Of a stretch of DNA of 64,000 bases, positions 35,030 to 43,105 are shown one piece after another. The position numbers and the translations under genes are program-made. The notes beneath the pieces were generated by a model that was not told the origin of the DNA, made no database searches, and saw nothing but the letters and a program-made list of their open reading frames with translations. This DNA comes from Hyphomicrobium sp. LHD-15 (lineage in GTDB: Bacteria > Pseudomonadota > Alphaproteobacteria > Rhizobiales > Hyphomicrobiaceae), in NCBI RefSeq assembly GCF_031157355.1, contig NZ_JAVIFT010000002.1, forward strand, positions 310,001 through 374,000, in the 5' to 3' direction. Positions within the stretch are counted from its first letter, which is position 1; each line of letters begins with the position of its first letter.

Positions 35030-35058
35030 GTGACAGCGAATTAACAGGGACGTGACAC
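35030..35058 (-). promoter_or_regulatory. Three-unit PhoB-box-like repeat facing the receptor gene
   Basis: On the minus strand three 7-mers GTGTCAC, CTGTTAA and CTGTCAC are separated by GTCC and TTCG, giving exact 11-bp periodicity. They match the E. coli PhoB unit CTGTCAT at 5, 5 and 6 of 7 positions. The block is 149-177 bp upstream of the receptor ATG. Confidence 0.6.
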
Positions 35059-35139
35059 CCGAGGTATGCGCGACGCGTGTTGCGTGTCGGTCTCCCTACG
35101 TAGAGACGGCTCGTGTTCCTCGCGCGATGCGAGCCCCGA

Positions 35140-35157
35140 ATGTCATCGTGTTGTTAA
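35140..35157 (+). promoter_or_regulatory. Weaker two-unit PhoB-box-like repeat facing the phytase gene
   Basis: ATGTCAT and TTGTTAA are separated by CGTG (11-bp periodicity); they match CTGTCAT at 6 and 4 of 7 positions. It is 124 bp upstream of the phytase ATG. Confidence 0.4.
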
Positions 35158-35280
35158 GCTTCGCGACGAGTGTGCGGCACCTTGCAGCCATTGGCGCGGC
35201 GCTCGAAGTGTCGTTCCGGACGTCCTCATTGATCGAGCGTTCGGCTGCCTTCTCCTCATCCTCCTCAGGGCTTTTCTGAC

Positions 35281-36351
35281 ATGATCCGTGATTTTCGCAT
35301 TCTCTTGGCTTGTGCGGTGGCTGGCATCGCGTTGCCGGTTTGTGGCGGCACAGCCGTCGCGCAGTCCGTGCCGGTGTTCGAGGTTCCGGCCGCAGCGGAG
35401 AGCGTGGCCGCACAGGATGCCGGCGACGCCGCAGACGACGCCGAGATCTGGCGCAATCCGCGCGATCCGCAGGCGAGCCGCGTTTTCGCGACGGACAAGA
35501 AAACGGGCTTGTTCGTTCTCGATCTCAAAGGCGAAAAGGTTTCTTTCTTTCCCGTCGGCCGGATGAACAACGTCGACCTTCACGACGGATGGACGGTCAA
35601 CGGCAAGGACCACGTGCTCGTCGTCGCGAGCGATAGAACGCTCGTCGGCATGACGTTCTTCACGCTCGATCCCGAAACACTCGCCGTCACGCATCTCAAG
35701 GAGTCGTTCGTTGCGGCGGATGTCGGCGATCCGTACGGCCTTTGCCTTTACCGCAGCCGCAAGACGTCAAACCTCTACGCGTTCGTCACCGGCAAGAGCG
35801 GCGAGGTTCGCCAGTTTGCGCTCAAGCCGGACGCAGCGGGCAAGGTCGAAGCAACGCTGGTGCGAAGCTTCGCGGTGGGTTCGATTGCGGAAGGGTGCGT
35901 TGCGGACGCGCGGACCGGGGTGCTTTACATCGCTGAAGAGACTGTCGGGATCTGGCGCTATGGCGCCGAGCCGGACGCGGGAGCCGATCGAGTCATGATC
36001 GCGCCGGTCGACGGCAAGGATATCGTGGCGGATATCGAGGGGCTGACGCTTGCCCCCGCGGGTGAGAACGGCGGCTATCTCGTCGCGTCGATCCAGGGCA
36101 ACAACACGTTCGCGTTGTTCTCGCTGCTGAACGAAAAGCTTGTGGCGCGCTTCCACATCGCTGAGAATCCGGCGCTCGGGATCGACGCGGTAACGGGAAC
36201 CGATGGCGTGGCGGTGGCGACGGGTGATTTCGGGCCTGATTACCCGAAAGGCGTGCTCGTGGCGCAGGACGATGAGAACGCGGGCGGGACGGCGCAGAAT
36301 TTCAAGATCGTTTCTTGGGGCGCGGTGCTGGACAAGCTGCCGACACAGTAG
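35281..36351 (+). CDS. Secreted beta-propeller phytase (3-phytase)
   Basis: A 356-residue exported protein. The signal peptide is about residues 1-28 (VCGGTAVAQ). The mature part matches the beta-propeller phytase family: DDAEIWRNPRDPQASRVFAT then DKKTGLFVLDLKGEKV, VGRMNNVDLHDGW, DPYGLCLYRS, EGCVADARTGVLYIAEETVGIW, DIEGLTLAP and GIDAVTGTDGVAV, the acidic residues binding Ca2+. It releases phosphate from phytate in the periplasm or outside. Slightly short but complete. It diverges from a TonB-dependent receptor, and exbB-exbD-tonB follow that gene, an arrangement known for phytase-receptor pairs. Confidence 0.93.
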   Translation: MIRDFRILLACAVAGIALPVCGGTAVAQSVPVFEVPAAAESVAAQDAGDAADDAEIWRNPRDPQASRVFATDKKTGLFVLDLKGEKVSFFPVGRMNNVDLHDGWTVNGKDHVLVVASDRTLVGMTFFTLDPETLAVTHLKESFVAADVGDPYGLCLYRSRKTSNLYAFVTGKSGEVRQFALKPDAAGKVEATLVRSFAVGSIAEGCVADARTGVLYIAEETVGIWRYGAEPDAGADRVMIAPVDGKDIVADIEGLTLAPAGENGGYLVASIQGNNTFALFSLLNEKLVARFHIAENPALGIDAVTGTDGVAVATGDFGPDYPKGVLVAQDDENAGGTAQNFKIVSWGAVLDKLPTQ

Positions 36352-36411
36352 CTCTCGGCGCGAACGGATGCCGCGGCGCAATCAAGAATCTCGGTCTGTG
36401 AGAGGTAATGG

Positions 36412-36432
36412 AGGGGCCGTTTTGCGGCCCCT
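36412..36432 (+). terminator. Terminator-like hairpin after phytase
   Basis: AGGGGCCG and CGGCCCCT pair perfectly around TTTTG, 61 bp after the phytase stop. The following sequence TCGCATTTTG has only a weak T run. It also lies just past the end of the minus-strand small gene. Confidence 0.55.
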
Positions 36433-36445
36433 TCGCATTTTGCCG

Positions 36446-36673
36446 TCAGCAGCCGTGGCGGATCATGCAGCGGCGGAAGCGCCACCCCCAGCCCCAGCGA
36501 ATGCGACACTCTCGATACCAGCGGCGGCAGGACCTGGATTGGACGGTTTCTACGTTGCTGGTTGCGGACGATAGCGCCTTGCCGATCGGTGCGACCGGCG
36601 CGGCGTTGGGGGAAGAGGCACTTAAACAAAGCAGTGCGCTGGCGGCGACAGCCGTAACGGTCAAGCTGCGCAT
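36446..36673 (-). CDS. Small secreted Cys/Trp/Arg-rich peptide
   Basis: A 75-residue protein with a signal peptide (about residues 1-25, SLTVTAVAASALLCLSASS). The mature end is highly basic and aromatic with four Cys: SCRRWYRECRIRWGWGWRF and RRCMIRHGC. The start has a strong ribosome site, AAGGAG eight bases upstream, which argues for a real gene. I recognise no named family; similar short RRWYRECR-type tails occur, from memory, among unannotated Hyphomicrobiales proteins. Two disulfides are possible. Function unknown. Confidence 0.65.
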   Translation of the reverse strand: MRSLTVTAVAASALLCLSASSPNAAPVAPIGKALSSATSNVETVQSRSCRRWYRECRIRWGWGWRFRRCMIRHGC

Positions 36674-37066
36674 TGAGCGGTCTCCTTCGGTTTAACCCCG
36701 GACTCTCGCTGAATGCGCAGGGAGCCGCCGGTGTTCCGGGGTATGCGAAAGCTTGGTGGTTAGTAAGGAGTGGAAGGGCGGAGAGGGAGTGGCGCCAGGT
36801 GTGGGGTCGCGCCCGGCTCAATTGGCGGCCAGCCGTTCCGAGGCGTCGGGGATGGTGAGCATGGTCAAAGCGTGCTCACACCGAAGGTTGCGCGCCAAAC
36901 CCGACCGTGAAGGGCTTGAGAATTTCGAGCAATACCCTTCTGTGGACCGCGGATCGGTTCGCGGGCCTTCTCGGCGAGCATTGGCTTCGCTGTCTGGTTC
37001 ACGTGAAATTTGTGGAAAAAACGCCTTTCTGTTTGTTCGCGGATTGTTGTTCGGCATCATTTCAAG
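36674..37066. other. Non-coding stretch before the DUF6161 gene
   Basis: A 393-bp region with only short, low-quality frames. Base composition shifts toward AT near its right end (from about 37000), where the atypical DUF6161 gene begins. I saw no copy of the tRNA-Arg 3' end, integrase or clear promoter. Confidence 0.4.
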
Positions 37067-38302
37067 ATGAGCGAAGCAGAATCGACATCTCCCTACTTTG
37101 CGTTCCCCACATCGGAAGGGACATCCAGAATCTTCGACAGCCTGGAGGACGTTCGTTCGTGGGTTCAGGGCGAATTAGAGTATTGGGCTTGGCTCGAAAA
37201 AATTAGAGCTGATAAATTGGGGTTGGCTGAAGATCAGAGAAACAGGTTCTTCAAGCACTTGAGAGCTGCAAGAGATGCGCTCGGCTCTAACCCTCCAACT
37301 CCCGATAATTTGGCTGTGGCTAGGACATCGCTAAACAGTTATGCGAGTCTTGGTTTGTTATCTGAAACCGCACCGGCAGCATACATTGAGAGTTTTCGCG
37401 CCCGGTTTGGCGATGTGGCAGGTGCGGCCGCAGCTTCAGAATATTTGAGATCAGCTTGGGGTCCCGATCAGATCACGCCTTATGAGAATCGTTACAGCGT
37501 TAGTCTCGGACGGTTAGCCATTCTTTTATCTGAGCTGGGTCTCGGTAAGGGCGTCAACCATGCAGCCCGATCTAGTTTCGACAAACTAGTCGCGCAATTT
37601 AATACGAGCGCAGCGCAACTAATTGCAGACTTCAAATCCGAAATCCAGTTGGCCAAAGCCGAGCGGGTCCAGTCTTCGCTAGATAGAGACGGCTGGAGGT
37701 CACAGAGCGAGATTTCTTGGAGCGAAATGCTTGATCGCGTCAATAATGAAGCGAACGCTGCGATCGAACAAATTCATAATACCGATAAGGCCTTTAAGGA
37801 GCAGATGAAGCTTCGATCTTCGGTTCAATATTGGAATACTCAAGCTAAGAAGCATCGCGACCGGGCGAATTGGCAGAAGGCCGTGATCATCTTGTACGGG
37901 TCCGTGATATACTTTGTCGGATTTTACACGGTTCCGGCGTTTTTGAACTTCGCCAAGACAACGGCGACAGCGCTTATGGGCGTGTCATCCGTGCCTCTGC
38001 TCATCCTTGCGGGCGTCGGCGTGTTCGTGGTCAGCGTCGTGCTTTGGGTCGCACGTATCCTGGTCAGGGTTTACATGGAAGAACGGCATAGAGGGCTTGA
38101 TGCTGGGGAGCGAGCGGTGATGGCAGAGACCTATAGCGCCCTCACAAGTGAGGGGCTGGTGTCTGAAGCAGAACGTGTACTTGTGCTATCAACCCTGTTT
38201 CGCCCGGCTGGCGAAGGTTCACCTAAGGAAGAAGGGCCTGAGACCTTGCAACATGCGATCCTGGCAAAGTTGCTAGATGTTCGACCAACCCCACAGCGGT
38301 AA
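37067..38302 (+). CDS. DUF6161-family membrane protein
   Basis: A 411-residue protein resembling the DUF6161 family. The N-terminal part is soluble and helical with a long predicted coiled segment (about residues 175-275). Two strong membrane helices (about 281-305 and 320-347) follow, and a cytoplasmic tail closes the protein. Function is unknown. Codon use is unlike its neighbours: many AAT, TTA/TTG and AGA codons, and noticeably lower GC. It stops 59 bp from the 3' end of a tRNA-Arg gene, a common integration target, suggesting horizontal arrival. ATG 37067 fits better than an upstream in-frame GTG/ATG. Confidence 0.75.
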   Translation: MSEAESTSPYFAFPTSEGTSRIFDSLEDVRSWVQGELEYWAWLEKIRADKLGLAEDQRNRFFKHLRAARDALGSNPPTPDNLAVARTSLNSYASLGLLSETAPAAYIESFRARFGDVAGAAAASEYLRSAWGPDQITPYENRYSVSLGRLAILLSELGLGKGVNHAARSSFDKLVAQFNTSAAQLIADFKSEIQLAKAERVQSSLDRDGWRSQSEISWSEMLDRVNNEANAAIEQIHNTDKAFKEQMKLRSSVQYWNTQAKKHRDRANWQKAVIILYGSVIYFVGFYTVPAFLNFAKTTATALMGVSSVPLLILAGVGVFVVSVVLWVARILVRVYMEERHRGLDAGERAVMAETYSALTSEGLVSEAERVLVLSTLFRPAGEGSPKEEGPETLQHAILAKLLDVRPTPQR

Positions 38303-38361
38303 CAGCCGCAACGTCGAAACGGACCCGATCGGAACCCCAAACATTCTGATGTTTGTTAAAG

Positions 38362-38438
38362 TGGCGCGCCCGAAAGGATTCGAACCTCTGACCCCCAGAT
38401 TCGTAGTCTGGTGCTCTATCCAGCTGAGCTACGGGCGC
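38362..38438 (-). tRNA. tRNA-Arg (anticodon ACG)
   Basis: A 77-base cloverleaf on the minus strand. GCGCCCG pairs with CGGGCGC in the acceptor stem, the D-arm has GCTCAGCTGGATAGAGC, the anticodon loop is CTACGAA between CCAGA and TCTGG, and the T-arm carries GGTTCGAATCC. The 3' CCA is encoded. Anticodon ACG reads CGN arginine codons after A34-to-inosine editing. Confidence 0.97.
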
Positions 38439-38711
38439 GTTTTTGCCGATTTCGTGCCGGGCAAGCCGGCGAGGACCGTGGGGCGCTGCCAAGCGGCGCC
38501 TGCGGTCCGGCAAGGCCGCCACTACTAATCGGACTGCCGGCCAAGTGCAAGTGTCTTCGGTGACGCCGGGCGGCGTTTCCGGCCATGGGGGTTACCACCC
38601 CGGAAATTGGGGCTTCCGAAGGCATTCCCGTGCGATGGGAGGCTGCTTCTGTGCCCCCGCCGCGCCGGGTCGGTTTTCGCTGCCACTCTGGCCGGACCGG
38701 CGATTCGCCGT

Positions 38712-40235
38712 TCAGCGGACGGTGCGATCGGGGAGCTCGATCAGGAACGTGGCGCCGAGGCCGGTGTCCAAAAGCTCCAGCTTGCCGCCGTGAACGCCCA
38801 CCAGCTCGGACGCGATGGCGAGCCCCAGGCCGGAGCCGTCTTTGCGGGTCGAGGCCTGGAACGCGCGGAAGAGATTTTCGCGGGCGTGCTCGGGAACGCC
38901 CGGTCCGTTGTCGGACATCTGGACGAAAACCTTGCGTCCGTCCCGCCAAGCCTTGACCTGGATCTCGCCGCGATCGGTGTCACCCTGGCTTTCGATCGCC
39001 TGCACGGCGTTGCGCGTCAGGTTGCTCAAAACGCGGAACAGATGCTCGTGGTCGGCGTCGATCAGAAGCTGATCGTCGAGATCGAGCTTCCAGGCGATCT
39101 TGCCTTCGCGCGGAAGACCGAGGCCTTCGGCGACTTCTTCCAGCAGCGGCTTCAGGCGCATCAGCTCTCGGCGCGGTTCGGCTTCCTCGGCGCGTCCGAA
39201 GCGCAGCGAGCTGTTGCAGAAGTTGATGGCGCGATCGAGCGAGGCGATCAGCTTGGGGGCGAATTGCTGGACGGTCGGATCGGGGATCGCCGTCAGACGG
39301 TCCGATATCAGCTGGGCATTGGCCAGCATGTTGCGCAGGTCGTGGCTGATCTTGCTGACGGCGAGGCCGAGCTGGGCCAGCCGGTTCTTTTGAATGAGGG
39401 CTTGCGTCAGCTGGCGCTGCATATGCGCGAGCTCGCGCTCGGCAGTGCCGATCTCGTCGGCGCGTCCCGAAGGCGTGATGATGCGGCTCGCGTCCTCCGG
39501 GTTTTCACCGAAGCGCAGCATGTTGCGCGAGATGCGCATCATCGGACGCACGAGCAGCGCGCTGATCGCGAAATAGACGAGCGCTGCCGTCATCAGCGAG
39601 ATGATGATCGACAGATAGACGATATTCATGCCGTAGCGGACCATCGCCCGCTTCAAAGGCTCCTCGGGCAGCACCACCTCGATGACGTCGTCTTGGCGCG
39701 GGCCGAGAAAACCGACGATGCGGATCAAGCGATCTTCGGGTGCGAAGAAGACTTTGATGGCGTCCTGGATCTGCGACAAGCGGAGCGCGATATCCTGCCC
39801 GATGGTGAGATCCGGCGGCTGGCGCAGATCGAAATGCTCGTCGATGGAAATCTCCGCTACGGGCGGTAGCACAAGCCGGCGGGCACCGCCGCGGCGGATG
39901 GCGACGGCGCGGACGAGGGCCGTGCGAACAAGCTCGTTTCGGAGTGCGGGCGGCACCGTGCGGCCGGGCACGGCTTCGGCGGCGAGGGCTGCGACGTTGG
40001 CGGCGGTCAGGCGATCGTTCAGCCAGCCGATGCGATAGTTCGCGATCGACGGCAGGAAGATCAGGATTTCCGCCAGCATGACGAACACCGCCGTCATCAG
40101 CAGCAGTTTTGCGGGAAGGCCGATGCGGAGCCAGCCGCGCTTGATCGCAGCGGCGCGCTCGCGCAGCCACGGCCAGACGGCCAGGGAGTGTTTCTCCGTC
40201 GTTTCGATCACACGCTCGTTCATATCGAGGGGCAT
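38712..40235 (-). CDS. Orphan sensor histidine kinase
   Basis: A membrane kinase of about 507 residues. Helices lie near residues 45-65 and 205-230, enclosing a periplasmic region of about 140 residues. A HAMP-like linker (RPMMRISRNMLRFGENPEDASR) precedes the dimerisation helix with the acceptor His in VSKISHDLRNMLANAQLIS. The ATPase domain has NLTRNAVQAIES, MSDNGPGVP and GSGLGLAIASELVGVHGG. No response regulator adjoins it, so the partner is elsewhere. GTG 40241, ATG 40235 and ATG 40223 are possible starts; 40235 has GGGA nine bases upstream. Signal unknown. Confidence 0.9.
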   Translation of the reverse strand: MPLDMNERVIETTEKHSLAVWPWLRERAAAIKRGWLRIGLPAKLLLMTAVFVMLAEILIFLPSIANYRIGWLNDRLTAANVAALAAEAVPGRTVPPALRNELVRTALVRAVAIRRGGARRLVLPPVAEISIDEHFDLRQPPDLTIGQDIALRLSQIQDAIKVFFAPEDRLIRIVGFLGPRQDDVIEVVLPEEPLKRAMVRYGMNIVYLSIIISLMTAALVYFAISALLVRPMMRISRNMLRFGENPEDASRIITPSGRADEIGTAERELAHMQRQLTQALIQKNRLAQLGLAVSKISHDLRNMLANAQLISDRLTAIPDPTVQQFAPKLIASLDRAINFCNSSLRFGRAEEAEPRRELMRLKPLLEEVAEGLGLPREGKIAWKLDLDDQLLIDADHEHLFRVLSNLTRNAVQAIESQGDTDRGEIQVKAWRDGRKVFVQMSDNGPGVPEHARENLFRAFQASTRKDGSGLGLAIASELVGVHGGKLELLDTGLGATFLIELPDRTVR

Positions 40236-40467
40236 GGTCACGCATCCCGCCTCTGGTCCCGCTCTGCTCGGCTTTGGGCGGACTTTTCAGGCCAGCTCCA
40301 CAGCGTCGCGCCCCGCGAGACGAGGCTTGGCGGGATTCTGGCACTTCGCGCCGCGCATGTCACCCACGGTGGGAGCCTACAGCCTATCGATCCCGCGACA
40401 TGGTCAAGCGGCAGGATCGGGTTGCTGTCGAGATTTCTTCCCTGAAGATATGGGGCGATAAGAGCAG

Positions 40468-41982
40468 CTAACCAAGCCTAGCAAGAAAATCTATGACCTT
40501 CCGGACGCTGCGCTTCGCGGGCAGGGTGGCGTACTGACGGAAAGCTGCCTGCCTTCCGATTTCGCCAAGCGTCGGATAGGGCGCGACGTAGCTGGTCATG
40601 GCCTTGATATGGAGGCGCTGGGCGATTGCCAGCGCCCAGATCTGGATCAGCTCGCTGGCGTTGGGACCGACGATGGTCGCGCCGAGGATGTAGCCCTTGG
40701 ACGAGGTGACGACCTTGATGTGTCCGATCGTGTCGCGCTCGGCCTTGGCCCGATCGTTCTCCGCGAACGACGCACGCAGCACGTTCACCCTGTGCTTGGC
40801 GGCGCGGGCCTGATCCTCGGTCAGGCCGACCTGGGCAAGCTCGGGATCGGTGAAGGTGATCCAGGGAATGATCGAGGGATCGACCTTGGCCGGCTGCCAG
40901 AAGAGTGCGCGGCGCAGAACGATTTCGGCCTGGTAGCTCGAGACGTGGCTGAAGTGGGGGCCGCCGGCAACGTCGCCGATGGCGAAGACGCGGCTGTTCG
41001 TGGTTTTGAGCCCGCGATTGACGACGATTCCCTGCCTTCCGTACTTCACGCCGGCGGCTTCGAGGTTCAGCCCCGACAGGTTGGGCGTTCGCCCAGCGGC
41101 GACCAGCAGGTGTGAACCGTCGATGGCCTGGCTGCCGTGTGGGCCCGACACATGTGCGCGGACGTAGCCGCTCATGATCTCGACGCGCTCGACCCGCGTG
41201 CCTTCGCGAATGTCGATGCCTTCGGCGCGGAGTGCGTTGAGTGTGATGGCGGCGGCCTCGGGATCATCGCGGCCGAGCGCGCGGGCCTGCTCCAAGACCG
41301 TCACGCGGCTGCCGAGACGAAGGTGGGCCTGAGCGAGTTCCAGGCCGACCGGGCCGGCACCGATCACGATGAGATGGGGAATTTTACGGTCGACTTCGAA
41401 GATCGTTTCGTTGGTGAGGTAGCCGCCGGACTCAAAGCCGGGGATGGCGGGAATTTCGGGCGACGACCCCGTCGCGATGACAAAGCGGCGGGCGGTGATG
41501 CGATAGTCGCCGGCCAGCACGGTGCGTTTGTCGAGGAAGCGGGCGGCTCCCAGGATGACCTTCACGCCGAGCCCGGTGAGCCGTTCGACAGAGTCGTTCG
41601 GCGCGATGGCCGAGATCACGCTTTTGACGTGTTGCTGAACCGCGCGATGGTCGATCTGCGGCTCGACGGACGCGATGCCGAAGGGGGCTGCCGATCGCAT
41701 GGCGGCGGCTCGCTTTGCGGTGGCGAGGAGCGCTTTTGAAGGAATGCTGCCGACGTTGAGGCCGCTGCCTCCCATCCGGTGGCGTTCGACAAGTACGACC
41801 TTGCGTCCGAAGGCGGCTGCCGCGATGGCGAGGGCTAGGCCACCGGAGCCGGCGCCGATCACGCAGATGTCGGTTGCGAGCGGCTCGCCCGCGATGGCGG
41901 CCGTATCCTGATTTCGGGCGGACAGGCTCGGGGCAGCCGGGGTGTTTTCGGCGGGCGAAGAGACAGAACTCGATTGGGACAT
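40468..41982 (-). CDS. FAD-dependent pyridine-nucleotide-disulfide-reductase homologue lacking the redox cysteines
   Basis: A 504-residue protein of the dihydrolipoamide dehydrogenase/mercuric-reductase superfamily. The FAD fold shows VIGAGSGGLALAIAAAAFG (residues 41-59), the NAD fold IVIGAGPVGLELAQA, the second FAD motif SRVFAIGDVAG and a complete dimerisation domain. The redox site GGxCLNxGCIPSK is here GGSGLNVGSIPSK (residues 71-83), so both Cys are replaced by Gly74 and Ser79; DNA codons GGC and AGC confirm this. The usual C-terminal His is Tyr in PYPTLGEI, as in mercuric-reductase relatives. It cannot do disulfide chemistry; it may be an NAD(P)H oxidase, quinone reductase or regulatory protein. 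It precedes the orphan kinase. Confidence 0.88.
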   Translation of the reverse strand: MSQSSSVSSPAENTPAAPSLSARNQDTAAIAGEPLATDICVIGAGSGGLALAIAAAAFGRKVVLVERHRMGGSGLNVGSIPSKALLATAKRAAAMRSAAPFGIASVEPQIDHRAVQQHVKSVISAIAPNDSVERLTGLGVKVILGAARFLDKRTVLAGDYRITARRFVIATGSSPEIPAIPGFESGGYLTNETIFEVDRKIPHLIVIGAGPVGLELAQAHLRLGSRVTVLEQARALGRDDPEAAAITLNALRAEGIDIREGTRVERVEIMSGYVRAHVSGPHGSQAIDGSHLLVAAGRTPNLSGLNLEAAGVKYGRQGIVVNRGLKTTNSRVFAIGDVAGGPHFSHVSSYQAEIVLRRALFWQPAKVDPSIIPWITFTDPELAQVGLTEDQARAAKHRVNVLRASFAENDRAKAERDTIGHIKVVTSSKGYILGATIVGPNASELIQIWALAIAQRLHIKAMTSYVAPYPTLGEIGRQAAFRQYATLPAKRSVRKVIDFLARLG

Positions 41983-42272
41983 TATGAGTGCTCCAGATGT
42001 GCGTCTTCGCCGGGGCGCGCGTCGGATCGGCTTGGCGGGGGCTCGAAACGGATGTGCGGTGCCGTTAACGATGTTGGGTCAGGAGGATTCCCTGGTCTCG
42101 CCTGTCTTTGCAAGGTATTCGAGGTATATGACCGATCGCGGCGAACAAACTTCACGCGGTTGCGTGCGCAAGGCGAGGCGCCGATTTTCCTTTTTCCGTG
42201 CGGCGCTTGCGGGTGAAGGTGACGACCGGCGCGGGGCTTCGCGGCTGGTTGACGTTATCGCCGCCATCTCAA
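41983..42272. other. Region between the flavoprotein and rpmH
   Basis: About 290 bp between divergent genes with no convincing coding frame. The right part leads into the rpmH promoter at 42273. No origin-type DnaA box cluster was seen. Confidence 0.4.
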
Positions 42273-42301
42273 TTGACTTCGACCCTCGTGCAACTTATAA
42301 G
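42273..42301 (+). promoter_or_regulatory. Sigma-70 promoter for rpmH-rnpA
   Basis: TTGACT (42273-42278) and TATAAG (42296-42301) with exactly 17 bases between them, about 90 bp upstream of rpmH. This is the best promoter-like match in the window. Confidence 0.7.
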
Positions 42302-42389
42302 CCCGTCCATCCCATCACGATCAGCTTAGGATGGCGCTTTTTGCTGCCGGCCGGCTGTTTCGCATTCGATATCGACTGGAGTTAAGCCC

Positions 42390-42524
42390 GTGAAACGGAC
42401 CTATCAACCGAGCAAGCTCGTTCGCAAGCGCCGCCACGGTTTTCGCGCCCGCATGCAGACCGCCGGTGGCGTCAAGGTAATCGCTCGCCGTCGTGCAAAG
42501 GGCCGCAAGCGTCTTTCGGCCTAG
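42390..42524 (+). CDS. rpmH: 50S ribosomal protein L34
   Basis: A 44-residue highly basic protein beginning [20 protein letters not shown], the invariant L34 signature, and ending KRLSA. It is a large-subunit ribosomal protein that binds 23S rRNA. It starts with GTG, nine bases after the GGAG ribosome site. It precedes rnpA in the universal rpmH-rnpA-yidC order. Short enough to be missed by a minimum-length search. Confidence 0.97.
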   Translation: MKRTYQPSKLVRKRRHGFRARMQTAGGVKVIARRRAKGRKRLSA

Positions 42525-42580
42525 TCCGCAGCGTGCTCGCGCGCGGCGCGGCGGTTTGCCCCTACGTTTGAGGCGTCGTC

Positions 42581-42973
42581 GTGGCGGTCGAAACGCTCAA
42601 GAAAAGAGCGGAATTTCTGAGACTTAGAGGGGGCGCGCGGTTTGCGACGCCCTCTTTCGTTCTGGAAACGCGGCCTCGTGTCGCCGCGACGAGCCGATCG
42701 CGAACAGCCGGCGAAGGCGATGGCGCCCGGTTCGGTTTTACCGTCACCAAGAAGCTCGGCGGCGCTGTCATTCGCAATCGGATCCGCCGCAGGCTCAAGG
42801 CCGCGGTCGGTCTGGTAGCTCCCGAGCTTGCGCTTTCCAACCACGATTACGTGGTGGTGGCGCGCCTTGCAGCGCTCGATCGGGAATTTGCCGAGGTCAA
42901 GAAAGACCTTGAACGGGCCCTCCATCGCGTGCATCACCCTGCGGCGGCTCCGCGCCAAGGGAAACGGCCGTAG
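42581..42973 (+). CDS. rnpA: Ribonuclease P protein component
   Basis: A 130-residue basic protein with the RnpA core: TLKKRAEFLRLRGGARFATP, ARFGFTVTKKLGGAVIRNRI and the RNA-binding RNR motif RNRIRRRLKA. It assists the RNase P RNA in 5' processing of tRNA. A GTG start at 42581 fits the family N-terminus. It lies 56 bp after rpmH and 132 bp before yidC. No yidD was found in that gap. Confidence 0.95.
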   Translation: MAVETLKKRAEFLRLRGGARFATPSFVLETRPRVAATSRSRTAGEGDGARFGFTVTKKLGGAVIRNRIRRRLKAAVGLVAPELALSNHDYVVVARLAALDREFAEVKKDLERALHRVHHPAAAPRQGKRP

Positions 42974-43105
42974 GGATTTTTTGCGCGACCGCGCTCAAAT
43001 CGCCCATATCCACAAGCGTCACGCGGGTTGTAAGAGAGCCAGTCTGAAATTTGCGGGCCGCCGCCCGTCGGCGTTCAGGGCGGCACCGCGGCATCCGAGG
43101 TCTTC

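Larger units (their letters stand above)
34882..35280. other. Divergent regulatory region of receptor and phytase
   Basis: A 399-bp gap between divergent genes. It contains the Pho-box-like repeats at 35030-35058 and 35140-35157 but no convincing protein-coding frame. No clear -10 was found at the usual distance from either repeat. Confidence 0.5.

Noticed and set aside
33049-35055. A 668-codon plus-strand frame opposite the TonB-dependent receptor.
   Set aside because: It is an antisense shadow of a receptor gene with complete family motifs; its own translation shows no domain or signal peptide.
36818-37060. An 80-codon minus-strand frame before the DUF6161 gene.
   Set aside because: No ribosome site and biased composition; I could not support it as a gene.
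41942-42385. A plus-strand frame of 147 codons before rpmH.
   Set aside because: It overlaps the start of the flavoprotein gene and contains the rpmH promoter; no ribosome site or homology visible.
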